Origin: Oxytricha trifallax
Lineage: Eukaryota > Ciliophora > Spirotrichea > Sporadotrichida > Oxytrichidae
Length of the DNA: 64,000 nt
Direction: 5' to 3'
Assembly: GCA_000711775.1 (NCBI GenBank)
Contig: ARYC01017522.1
Location: 60,783-124,782, forward strand
The notes under the pieces were generated by a model, which searched no databases, was not told the origin of the DNA, and saw only the letters and a list, made by a program, of their open reading frames with translations. Numbering within the stretch: the stretch's first letter is position 1; every line of letters begins with the position of its first letter. This document shows positions 22,241 to 33,716 of this stretch, one piece after another. The translations under genes were made by a program, and so were the position numbers.

Positions 22241-23405
22241 AGTACGGTGAAGTTGGGAAAAAATTCATAATTTTATTTCGAGGCCATTCTTACCAGTCTT
22301 ATAGAGTTTGAGATGCTGATCAAGAATATATGGGGTTTGTACCCTGCTGACCGACTAGGGGCGAAGTTTTACCGTTCACACTATTTAAGAAGGGATGCGG
22401 TTTTACCTCCACATTTGAATTAAGTTTGGTTTTTATTAATTAATAATTACTACTTTAATAATTAAACTAATAATGGAAATCAAAAAGTGATAAATCTGCG
22501 ATCGCTATCGCACTTCCTCTATTAGCAGCGCAACTCACGCACACACCACTAACTTCAGTGCGCTTTGTGTGCACTTTGAAGAGCAACTCGAGTTCTACAT
22601 TTCCGTGTCTTTAAATTTATGTAAACGCATTTTTTTCATAATTTTTGTGATAAAGTGAGTGCTATTTTTATTCGCAAATGTTTGTTACACTGGAATAGCA
22701 TTATAGCAAAGCTATTCATGCACTTTTATTTCATGGTAATTTTTATTAATTCACGCTACTTACACTTACACTCTTTTCAGAGTGCTTATATACACTATAT
22801 TTATTTCACGCAAGTGAACAAGACAAGCAACTGCAAAGTTTATAATTACTAATTTTAGCTAACTTTGCACTCTATAAAAGTGCACTTATTTTGCTAACTT
22901 ATTTAAGAGACATTTTTTAATTGCTATTTAAATTTATTTAATTCTATTCAATTTACAAATTTCCAAAATCCTACTATTATCAATGCAGTTCACTCTGCAT
23001 TTGTAAAATTAAATTTATTTCATAATTTTTAAAGTCTTAGTTTAATAAAAGTATAAGATATAGATTTCAGAAACCTAAAATACTTTTGACTTTATTTAGC
23101 TTTTCATTGCTATAATTAATTTATTTAATTATTAAATTAATTTAAATTACTCAGGAATTATTTCGAAATTCTTTTTTATTTATTTTAAACACTTTCTCTT
23201 TGAAAGACTTATTATTTCGATTTAAATTTTAATTTAATTAATTAATTTTTATAGGAGAAGTATTTATAAGGAAAAAGAATAAATAAATATAAAAAATAAA
23301 AGATTTGTTTCAATTTTTAGGGGAATTAAAATTAATTTCATTTTTAAGCTTCACTACCACTGTCGGTGTAGCACAAGCTTTTATATTAATTTATATTTAA
23401 TTAAA
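22241..23405. promoter_or_regulatory. L-end subterminal region of element I
   Basis: Conserved with 30340-30840 and, inverted, 49190-49690: a block with GGGGTTTGTACCCTG and TTTTACCGTTCACACTA, then a cluster of AGTGC/GCACT words (22500-22870). Such clusters suggest transposase-binding sites. Downstream to 23405 is AT-rich without a gene. Confidence 0.5.
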
Positions 23406-24929
23406 TCATCTTCTGCCAGGTAAGTTGTTAAGTCTCATTTGCTGCTCGTTGAATTAACCTCTTGTTTAGACTCCTGAAGAGGCGTGTGATTCTTGAGTTG
23501 AAGAATCAGAAGACAAATAAGGAACATTATTAGCCTTTCTCTTGCCTTTTGAGATTGCTTTTTTCTTCTTCTAAGTTTTGTACTAGCTGTAAGTATGAAT
23601 TTAGACCTAATTATCTTGAGAAACATATTTCAAGTCTCCAAGCTGAATTAATTTTCTCTTTTATTCTTCTTAAGTAAGATTATTTTAGCCATATATGTGG
23701 AGAAGATCTTGAGAAAATGAAATGTTTGGGTAAGTTCTATTTTCATATAATTATTACAAGATTTTGAGCACAGTAGTATCAGTGTTTCTATCATTATGAG
23801 GATACAATTAAAGTCTATAAAATATGTTAATGTTGCCCAAGTATCTCTCAATAAAATCTCTTTAACTTATTTCCTAAATTTATTAATTCATGTCAGGAAT
23901 TTAGTAGTTGGAATTCTAAGTTATTTAGAAAATTTCGCTATATTGGTTAAAGAAATACCAATTTCTAATAATTCTTTTGACAACAAGAAATTCTTTGTCA
24001 GATGATCCAAAAGTTTGGATTAATACTGGAGTATATCTAATTTGAGTGAGGTAAGCTAAAAGATCACAGTTTAATTCATGTGGAGAAACTATTTAATAAA
24101 AAGATTTTGAGTCGAATTTAGTGATTCTGAATTAATCAAAGTTGTCTCTATGAACTCCACCAAGGAAATTATCAATATCAAAGAGTTTATTAAAAAGCAA
24201 AGCATTTCCAACTTACCCAGCTTATTTTAAGCTTAATAATGCATGTTAAACGATTTGTTCCTAACAAATAAAGTAGGGTTGAGAAGCGAAAATGTTAAAA
24301 CAGTGGAATAATTGCTGAATTTTTGTTGGGTTTTAGAATAATAGTGGAGGAATAACATTAAAATTGTTGAAATTTGAATTAGCTGAAGAGCAAATTGTTT
24401 GATTATCATACATAAAACCAGTTACCATATACTCTGAATATTCACCAACGTTTTATAATATTATCTAAAATCCCATTCTGTAAAGATAAGTTAAAATCTG
24501 GGGATTGTTGCTCACTGAGTACTGGTGATTAGGGATCAAATCTCCTTAAAATTAAACTAGGGGGTTGTTAAAATTATATAGTTGAAGTACTCCTTAATTA
24601 TTTTGTAGGTTTAACTACTGCAAAATTTAATTGGATTATTATCCAAGATTCATTAGAGGATTTGCAATCATACTCTAGTTTTAATTCAGTAACTGGTTGT
24701 TTTGATTTAAATTCAAAAAATTTACCTGATTAACTTATGGTTATTGAGATAAACTCTTTGATTTTGAACCAACACCAACAAAATTCTTTGGTTGATTTTA
24801 ATTATTTTTATTTAAAAAGCCTGTGGCTGAAGTTGAAATAGTTTAGGAAAGACCTCTTCCTTTGCTCTGTATGCAATTTTAGCATCTTGCAAATAAGCTG
24901 CATAATTATGGGTTTAAACACTGATTCAT
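23406..24929 (-). CDS. 507-residue Josephin-like cargo protein, catalytic residues lost
   Basis: A single frame from ATG 24929 to TGA 23408-23406 has no break. Residues 1-190 are Gln/Asn-rich low complexity. A globular part about 200-340 resembles the Josephin fold: HCFN at 209-212 matches the HCLN of ataxin-3, YF then E-x-I follow as in the family, and FLVVK...NWYFFNQ matches the strand pair with the later catalytic positions. The catalytic Cys position is Gln206 and the His position is Lys, so it should not cleave ubiquitin; it might bind it. The basic Lys/Arg-rich tail could be a nuclear signal. The 9.9-kb element carries a relative that keeps Cys and His. Family call moderate; the ORF itself is solid. 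Confidence 0.6.
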
Positions 24930-25940
24930 AATTAGTTGAAAATAAGAAAAAATAAAATTATAATTTTTAATTTTGGAGTTTGAAATTATACTAATTTTTT
25001 AACTTTCATTAATTTAAATTTTCAAATTCTTAGGTTTTTTCAAAGATTTTTCTGAATAATTAAGTAATAATTCATAATTTAACCAAATAATTAATAAAAA
25101 ATAATGCTTTTTATAGCAAAATAGAGACTTTAAACTGATTAATTTATGATTTTACTATATAATTTCTTAGTAATATATTTAATAAACCCCTTTATTTTTG
25201 ATAATTATTATAAATTAGTCTTTAGCTAATTAATAAACTTAATTAATTTAATTAAAAAATTAAATGTCCTATATACTTATTTACTCTAAAATAATTATGA
25301 AATAAAATGGATTTTATACTTTGAATATTTTTGAATTTGTTTAATTAATTTATCTAATTAAAAGGCATTTATTTTAAGAGTTATAGCTTTAAATTTTAAA
25401 GAATATTCTATAATTATTATGACTTGTATATATTTAATTAACTATTTATTATCTACCATATTTTCTGTAAAAATGTTTTATTTCGAATTAATCTAAATTA
25501 AAATTAAAGCAATAATTTTTAAAATAATCCAACTAATAATATAGAAATTTTTTTAATTTCAAGTCTCAATTATTTCCTTTATTTCACGTCAAAAGTAGTG
25601 TATATAAAATACTTCAAACATTTACAATATTTCAATTATCATTCCTTTATTTAAAATCAAATTTAAGGCTAAAGCTAAATAATAATTGAATAAAAGCCTT
25701 GCTTATATTTAGTAAACTCTAATAAATATGGTTTCTTTATATTTCAAATTTGCTGTTCAATCAAATCTAAATTATCTTATGAAACATAAGTTAACCTTTA
25801 ATATAGCCTTACAAATAATTACTCTACGTTACTAATTTTAGATATGAGTAATTTTGCTTAACTGAAGTAATTCTAAAATGATAATGCAAATAATTTGGAA
25901 AGGTAATTTTAGTTTAATGAATTTTCAGGAATCCATTTTG
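24930..25940. other. AT-rich region of element I without gene
   Basis: Nothing recognisable; possibly the long upstream region of the Josephin-like gene. Confidence 0.4.
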
Positions 25941-25984
25941 GTTACTAAATTTAGAGAGTGCTTTTCAAAATAATGAAATCTTAC

Positions 25985-26030
25985 CAGCACTATCCAATTT
26001 CCGCTAGCGGAATTCTTACCAGCACGAAAC
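25985..26030. promoter_or_regulatory. 14-bp palindrome with ACCAGCAC repeats, element I copy
   Basis: TTCCGCTAGCGGAA at 25999-26012, with ACCAGCAC on both sides (25983-25990, 26018-26025). The flank GTTACTAAATTTAGAGAG lies on the L side here, whereas in II and III the matching flank is on the R side, so the cassette is inverted relative to the element. Confidence 0.7.
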
Positions 26031-26100
26031 GATTTCATTATAAGTAGTTTGCTTCAGAATTTTGTAGAGAAAAGTTCTGTAAATTAGAGAAAGCTTTTCT

Positions 26101-29100
26101 TCACAGAAAATAATCAAAAATAAATAGGATTATATGATTTAAAAAAAATTACTAAATTGGATTCTTGATTTAAACAAACTAATAAAACAAATAAATTAAC
26201 TTACCTTTTTCGTCTAAATTTGTTAGAATTTAAATATAGTTACTAGTTTGAAGAATAGCTATAGTAGTTATATATACAAAGCAATTTAACCTATATAAAT
26301 CTTCCTAAGAAGAAACCTCTGGACATAACTTTTCATGAGGGACCTAGTTTTATTGGAGGAAATTTTCCATAGCTTCTAATCGATTTTATAAAATTGATTA
26401 TACTTAATTGTGCTTGCGATCAAGATTAAGCTCGATTTCTCTCTGTTCTTAAATGATTAGCTGCTCTTCACTATCTTTAGAAGCGTATCTATATAATACG
26501 CGTTACCACCTGTCTTTAGTGTTGAGCCTGCCAATTCTACCAATAATTTATTCTTCAGATCGTTTTGAAAAAACATCAGCAATAATTAAATATGAACCTC
26601 CATTTTAATCGATTTCATCATTTGTTTGAATGTCTGTTCCTCGTCCCTGTGACTCGTTAAGTAAGTACTCGCCATAGCTTTTGCTTGCGTTCCTCAATAA
26701 ATATCTGCCTTCAATCGCAGATTCAATTGCAGCAGCTTAGGAGTGGCTGAAACTTTTGAAGTCAAAGTTCGTATTCAAAAAACCTTTTTCAATAGCGCTA
26801 TAATTTGTTGAAGCAACAATTAAAACTGGTGAAATAGCTACTTAATCCTTTATGATTTCCTTGATTTTTTGTAAGTAATCTCCTTGATTTGAACTTATTA
26901 GCAAGTCAGCCAGCTAAGTTTTCTTATCTCCCTACAATTTATCAAGAGTAGGGAACACCACAGGTGTGCTATGAAAAGCTAAATTAAGACAGTTCTCTTC
27001 ACTTTGAGAAAGATGGCTTCCTGAAAATCCAATAATACTTTTAGCTTGCTTGTAAAAATTAAGCTAGTTCACAATGTTTTCACTGGAGCCATCGAATAAA
27101 ATCCAGTCGTATTCGTCAACAAGGACGATACCCTCTTACCACACACTCATGAATTCATTTATTTCTTGAGTTGTGGTTGAGTGAAGAAATAAATACCTGC
27201 ACTTTTTGCGAAGAAATTAAAGTTTGAATCAAGTTTCATTGCAGTAATAACTTTTTGATACTTATTGAAATCTCTCTGCACTAAGTGTTCATTCTTGCCA
27301 ACTATGAAGACGGATAGCTTGCTTTTAAGAGCTATAAGAATGGCTAACGCAAAACAAATTAAGGTCTTGCCATTTCCAATACCAAAATGTATTAAATGGT
27401 TTGCTTGCAAGTTTTCACAAATATAATTAATGCACAAGATTTGAGAACTGTATAATTTAAAGCCAAGATTTTGCTGTAGCTTTTCTAAGTCAACACTCAC
27501 ACTCAATCTTTCATTTTGGGGCTTTTTATTGAAGTCTATAGCGAGTTAATGAAAGATATTTGCATTCTCAAAGAGTTAAAGCAAGTCTACAATTGTTTTA
27601 TCAGAGAATGCTTCCATATTTCCGGGTAAGTGTAAATTCTTTGAATTTCAGAGCTATCTCCATTAAGACAATTCTCAATGATATTGTTGTTGAGAATTAC
27701 ATTTTTTTCAATTTAAGCTTCTATAATTTAATGCTGAAGCTTCTGAATTTGAGAAATCTTGCCAACCCACTGCACGTCTCTGCTCTACAACCTTTAAGCA
27801 AGACCTTTCATAAGTAAACCATAGTGTTTGAATCAATAACTTCTTACTTCTGTAAGAAAGTAGCCCTGGTAATTTAAATATATTCTTTGAGTAGGTCAAC
27901 TGTTAGAGAACAAATAAGAGCACAAATTCTTACAAAGTACTCTGTATATTCAACAGGAATATCTCTGATTAAGTGCAAGCCGCCGTCTTGCCTGAATAGA
28001 GTAATGAAAGGCACATTCAAAATAAAGAATGAAAAGGGTATTAGCTTTTTAACTTAAGAATCAACTTCAAATACTGACCAAGTTTAACCCATTAATTGTA
28101 AAATATTAGGGTGAGTAGAATCCAATTTCTGCACCTAAGCAAGCTGCTTTGTGAAAGCTGCTACGTTATTGAAGAATATATAGTTTGCTAAACCGAGAGC
28201 TTGTCTTGTATTAGGTGAGCGTACTAATAACAAGATTGATTCTTGAATTAATTCATCTTCGACTGTTATTCTTTCACCCATATAATAACCAAGAGCAGCT
28301 AAAAAGATACGTGGCTTCGAATTTTGATCTATATTATTATTGCTTTGAATTAAATCCACGAGCAATGAAAACAAGTTGTAGTGCATTATTCTTCGTTAGC
28401 GTTCTCAAAATTGCTTAGGAATGAAAAAAGTGATTAAGTGTTTCGAGTAACTATTTCTTGCAGAATGCAAGACCTCTCATAATGTTTAGAATTTTTGAAA
28501 TTTTCAAGGTGTTTTATGAGAATTTCGTGGCCAATGATCGACCCATAGTTAATAAAAATTTGAGGTTAGGGTTCTTTATTTTTTTTTGTCGCTTGCAAAG
28601 CTTACGTTCGTAGTGAAGTCACTGTCCTTGACTTATTCGTAGGTGGCAGTAACTTCAAGAGCCTCTGAAATTAAAGATTTACTTTTAGATCTGTGCTTCA
28701 CCTACCTTGTTTTATTGTTATTTACGTCCTTTCTCACAAACTACTTAAAATCAAAAGTTTTATTATACCCTGCAAAATCCGGCTGCTAGAGCAGATATTT
28801 CAAATTAAAGTTGTTTTAGTGCAGAAATTCTTTAGCACGATTGATTTTAGCGCTATCTTGAACATTTTAATACTCAGATTTAATACCCTTGGCTTTACCT
28901 GGATCATCAAAAATTGAATCGGAAATATTATTTCCAAAAATCCAAGGGTAGTATTCTTGCTCGGGTGCCTTCCTTGGCACTTGCAAATCATTTATACCTT
29001 CTAAATAGAAGATAATATTGAGGATTTAAGCTTACCAGCACTCGGATTTAAAAGTTGGTGAAGGTCGATTTCAGAATTTTTCTAAAATCCAGTGACTGGA

Positions 29101-29105
29101 TTAAT
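26101..29105 (-). pseudogene. SecA-like ATPase, element I copy, start lost and one frameshift
   Basis: Aligns with the intact copy at 38435-41616 over nearly its length. The ATG is ATT here (29105-29103), the 35-nt intron is kept (29001-29035), and one T is missing near 27812, shifting the frame in the N-terminal half. The motor motifs are intact: GIGNGKTL, VDEYDWIL, FSGSHLS, QGRGTDI, QIIGRIGR. The C-terminus after the ATPase is different and AT-rich, ending at TGA 26103. No accessory gene lies between it and the palindrome, unlike II and III. Confidence 0.75.
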
Positions 29106-29412
29106 CTGATTTATTTTAATTTTAATGATTAATTCGACTGGATTTTAGTATTAAACCACTGGATTATTAAAATTTCGACTGGATTATTGATCCTTAACTA
29201 TATGAAAAATCACTCTTTTGCTAATATCCTCCGGATGAAATCTCATAGCCAAACCAATTCAAATAATGAGTATTCACTATAACTCGTTAATCGAGTAGCT
29301 TAGAGTTGCAAGGAGGTGGGTGGTTGAAGACCTGTGATAATTTTAGCAATTTTCAAGATGGGCCAAACCCAAAATTGGCTTTTTAAAAAAATCTCGAAAT
29401 CCGCGGCAACTT

Positions 29413-29601
29413 TCAAAATTCAAACCTTTGCCTATCCATAACTGAAGTATGGCCAGTAGAAATGTGAAGACGGGAATAGCTAGAAGTTAATGGCACCCAA
29501 AATCGAAAAATCGAGGGGCCGGTTTTGGCCCTGAAAAATGGCCTTTGGCTTAAGCCAATACGCTGGATTATAGGGGTCCGGCCAGTATAATAGTATACCA
29601 T
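29413..29601 (-). other. R-end conserved segment with small ORF (element I copy)
   Basis: A 62-codon frame whose longer forms (82 codons) are at 37153-37401 and 37932-38180. The DNA around it, including GGGCCGGTTTTGGCCC and GGCTTAAGCC palindromes, is conserved in all three R ends, so the ORF may simply ride on conserved terminal DNA. In I a CGA is TGA and cuts it short. Confidence 0.3.
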
Positions 29602-29752
29602 TCTTAAAAAATCTCAAGAACGGCCCCGACAACCTACTGGATTTATAGTTGCTATGAACTTAAAATTAAAAATCACACTATTCTAATCATATAAATCAAA
29701 TCATATTCAAACTTTGTACGAGCTGTGATAATGCCAACCCTTCTTTTTGCAT

Positions 29753-30122
29753 TATATGAGATTTTAATTATAACCATTTTTTATTAATAATTCTTAATAT
29801 ACTAATAACTAAACTTATTAACTTAAACTTTAAACATATCAAAAAACTTTCTCTTTCACTTTTTTGTTTTAAAGTTTTCTTATACTTAAAAATGGATTTG
29901 CATCCGCAAAATGTTAATGAGACTACATTTTCGGCAAATCATTAATAGACAATAATCAATTGCATTAATACAACCATGTAAAAACACAAAATGTATCATC
30001 TAAATATAGGGGTTATGAGTTTTATTTATAAAACAGCACATTCTGACAAGAATAAAACAGCTTTCTGATAGTAGTCGTTAACTATCCTCAATGTGAAATG
30101 TTTTCAATAAAAATCTTATTGA
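29753..30122. other. About 370-bp insertion in the R end of element I
   Basis: In II and III, TTTTTGCATT runs straight into CTCGAGATCGGC. In I these are separated by this AT-rich stretch. No ends or gene recognised. Confidence 0.5.
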
Positions 30123-30123
30123 T

Positions 30124-30360
30124 TCTCTCGATCGGCTCCCACAAATTAAGTTAAATTCTGTCCTTTTAAATTTCCTTATTTATCAATATATTTAAAACTT
30201 TTTATTAACTTATAAATTCTATGTGTACATAAACCCCAATACGTATGTACACATAGAATTTGTAAGTTGATAAAAAGTTTTAAGTATATCGATAAATAAG
30301 GAAATTTAAAAGGACAGAATTTAACTTAATTTGAGGAAGCCGATCTCGAGAATGCAAGTA
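30124..30360. repeat. Junction of elements I and II sharing one 12-mer
   Basis: The inverted end of I stops at ...GTGTACATA (30231), then a single AACCCCAATACG (30232-30243), then the end of II, TATGTACACATAG. TA flanks the 12-mer on both sides. Confidence 0.85.
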
Positions 30361-30864
30361 CGGTGAAAATGGGAAAAATTTCATGATTTTATTTTGAGGC
30401 CATACTTACCAGTCTTATAGAGTTTGACATGCTGATCAAGAATATATGGGGTTTGTACCCTGTTGACCGACTAGGTGCAAAGTTTTACCGTTCACACTAT
30501 TTGTGAGGGGATGCGCTTTTACCTCCACATTTGAATTAACTTTGATTTTAATTAATTAATAATTACTACTTTAATAATTAAACTAATAATGGAAATCAAA
30601 AGGTGATCAATTTACAATGTCTATCGCACTTTCTTTATTACCAACGCACCTCGCACCCACTCCACTAACTTCACTGCGCTTTGTGTGCACTTTGAACAGC
30701 AGCTCGAGTTCTATCGATTCATGTTCTCCATTTTTTGTAAACGCACTTTTTTCATATTTTTCGCACTTATTTAAGCGCTATTTATATACACTGATGTTTG
30801 TTGCACTCAAAATTAAATTAAATGCACTAAATTACACTTAAATTATTGATATCATCTTGCTGGT
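30361..30864. promoter_or_regulatory. L-end subterminal region of element II
   Basis: Nearly the same as the inverted 49190-49690. Contains the GTTTGTACCCTG block and the AGTGC/GCACT cluster at 30620-30840. A 74-codon frame at 30617-30841 is shared with 49229-49432, but the whole segment is conserved as DNA. Confidence 0.5.
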
Positions 30865-31720
30865 ATGAATGTTGAAGAATTTTATTTAAATACTTCATTT
30901 TTATATAAATCTTAAGATTTAAGAGCTTTAAAATAAAAGAATATTAAGAAGAATAAGAATATTTATTTTAATTTAGGAAATAAAAATGGTATCCTTTAAA
31001 TTCAAGAAGTATAATATATTAAAAAATTAAATATAGATAAATTAATTTATATATAAAAATTACTTTGTTTAGTTTAATAACTTAGAATTTTGAATAAAAA
31101 TGAATATATCTCCTTAATTTAAAATATAGATTAGTTTAATTATAAATGAAGAATTTAAAAAAATTTGATAGCCTATTTTGAGTATTAATGAAAGTACTGC
31201 ACAAAATATAGTAATTCTGAATTTTAAACATTATAAAGTACTTGACTTAAAATTATTAAATCATCTTGATTTTCAGTAACTTACTTTGGATAGAAATGCT
31301 TAATCTAAAATTTATGAAAGTATTTAAAATTTGAATATTCAAATAACTATAGAATAAACTTATAGTAATAAAATAAGTCTTGAAAATGTTGAACTCTATT
31401 TTCAAACTTTCAATAAAGATAAATATAATTTATAAATTTTAATTATAAATTTAAGTTAAATTAAATAAAGAAAACTATTCCTTTATTATTTATAGAATTT
31501 GGTTTTTTACAATAACTAACTAGTAATTTTATTATTTCAAAGCTATTCGACGCTTTAACATTTAAGTATAAAAAATTTTAAAATACTATACTATCTTGAG
31601 TGTTATTTTAAGAAATTTAATATTGATTTTGATTCATTATTTGTAATTAAAGCTGAAAAAAAATCTTCCTAACTTCTACTAAATTAAATATTTATATATA
31701 ACCTTGAATTTAACTCATGA
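30865..31720 (+). pseudogene. AT-rich Leu/Asn/Ile-rich ORFs, possible leucine-rich cargo
   Basis: ATG 30865 opens 94 codons to TGA 31147; a second frame, shifted, is open from 31169 to TGA 31718-31720. Both encode Leu, Ile, Asn and Lys at regular spacing with phrases such as LQNLVFYNNQL and LQHLSIKNFKIL that recall leucine-rich repeats. Low-complexity AT-rich DNA can mimic this, so the call is weak. More decayed fragments of similar character continue to about 32100; 32100-32424 shows nothing. Confidence 0.35.
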
Positions 31721-32439
31721 ATCAATATCTTATATTGCGAAATATAAAAAAATTTAAACTTTTAAATATGAATATAAGTTAGTAATTTAAGTTTTTTGTT
31801 TAAAACTACTGAAACATACTTTAATAATTGAAGTAAATAAGATAAATATTTATATTTTAAAATCATTGTTGTTCCATAGAAAATTTTTTAATTTATTTAA
31901 TATCAATCTTTTTCAATTTTACAAAAGCTTTATACAGTCTTCAAATTTTAGCTTGATTGTTTTTAAAATTGCTAAAATTATCATTGATTGATAAAATTAT
32001 TGAATAAGTAATTACTTCAATATTTAAAATTGCCTAATGAATTGCAGTTAATGAAACATAAACTTAAGACAAAGTGAATTAAATGAATAACTTAAAATTT
32101 TGGAATTTAAAGGACTCTTATAGGAAAGTATGGTGATAATATATTCTTAAGCTTAGCTTAAATTAATTAGAACAATACAAATCTGTATATCCATAAAATT
32201 CAAATAGAAAAAATCTGTGTTACTTTATGTATTCTTTATCACAAATATATTATTCTAATACAATTCTAAATCTAACCCTTGAATAATATTAATGATTTTT
32301 AAAGTAAATCAGCTATTATTGCTTATTTTATCAAATAATATAATTAGTCATCTTGCAGGCAAATACTTAGAAAATTGATTTTGAATCCTTGAGTTAATAT
32401 TGGAATAAAGATCTTAACTTACAAATAATGAATTGTGTT

Positions 32440-32485
32440 GGTGCTGGTAGGAATTCCGCTAGCGGAAATTGGATCGTGCTGGTAC
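32440..32485. promoter_or_regulatory. 14-bp palindrome with ACCAGCAC repeats, element II copy
   Basis: TTCCGCTAGCGGAA at 32454-32467 with GTGCTGGTA on both sides. It lies 127 bp upstream of the accessory gene start. Confidence 0.7.
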
Positions 32486-32593
32486 GATTTCATTATAATG
32501 AAAAGCCCTCTCTGATTTTAGTAACGGTAGTGTCTTCCTGAATCGAAATTGACCTATATAAAATGGTTTAAGGCACCTTAATTTTAAAATTTA

Positions 32594-33399
32594 ATGAACC
32601 AATAGAAACTTACTGGTATCAATGTTTCAGAACTCGTCCAGAAGTGCAAAAGTAAGAAAGAGCTATACAACTTTCTTGCCCAAGACTGCCACGCTTTCTT
32701 ACCAAAAGCGGACTCCACCAACATTTATTTCCTTAAGTAAATCATAAGAGCAGAGAAAGACGTAACCCCTAGCTTAATCCTGTAACTGTTAATATAGTAC
32801 GTAAGATGAGACGCAGTTAAAGTGTCAGCAGTGCCTCAAATCGATGGACTTACAGTTCAAGACTTTCTCGATTATGCAAGAGGGTCTTCAAGACTGCTGC
32901 AATACTTGCCTGAAGAACGAGATTGGGTCCACCTTGACAGATAATGGATCTGCGATTTGCTCTTCACCTTAGACACCGACGGTGTCTCCCAGATGATTCA
33001 TGATGCAATGCTCTAACGAAGAGAAAAGCTCGAGTAAAATAGATATCTCGTTATAGAAATGAGACCCGAGTTCGTGGACGCTCTCAGCAGATGCCTTAAC
33101 TTTAGCAGTAAGTTTACTCTCTCTTAATTTCTTGTGTAGCTGAGCGAGGTAAGGCTGTGAATCTCGTTAAGGATTCATCTAAAAGAAAGAGAACCCGTGA
33201 ATAGTTAGAGGAGGTAAAGGATTATGAAGATGCTTTGAAATAAGATAAGCAAGAATTCTTGCAGTAAACTAAAAAGTTGAAGCAATAACATGATAATATG
33301 GAAAGTGAGTTGCTTGACTTACGCAAGATGAAAGAGTAGTTTATGCAAGATGGTAACCTGTAGAACATGCAAAATCAATCTCCAAACATGAGACATTGA
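32594..33399 (+). pseudogene. Accessory protein, element II copy, one nonsense codon
   Basis: Same gene as 41934-42739 in mirror image: ATG 32594, 32-nt intron, TGA 33397-33399. Codon 72 is TGA (32807-32809) where the element III copy has AGA. Otherwise it is intact, so the loss is recent. Confidence 0.75.
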
Positions 33400-33716
33400 G
33401 TGCTGCTGCTTCTATTCCTCCACGATTCTCTATATGCTATTAATAGCAAAGACTTGAATATGGTGAATTTCTTTAAAAAATTAAGATAAATCTCATATTC
33501 TTAATCTTGGTTTTCTCTCTGAATTTCTATGGTTTATGTCGCTTTTAAAGTGCCTTCTCTCACTCGAGGCTGCCTTCAACCATCTTTCCATTGTCTCTTC
33601 ACTCTCTGGCAGCTCTGTATAAGTGCAAGTGAATGTTTTATCTCTAGCACTGCGACGAGTAACCAACTCTCAAGTCTTATTTTATTCTTTGATTAAGTCA
33701 AGCTTTTGCTAACCTT

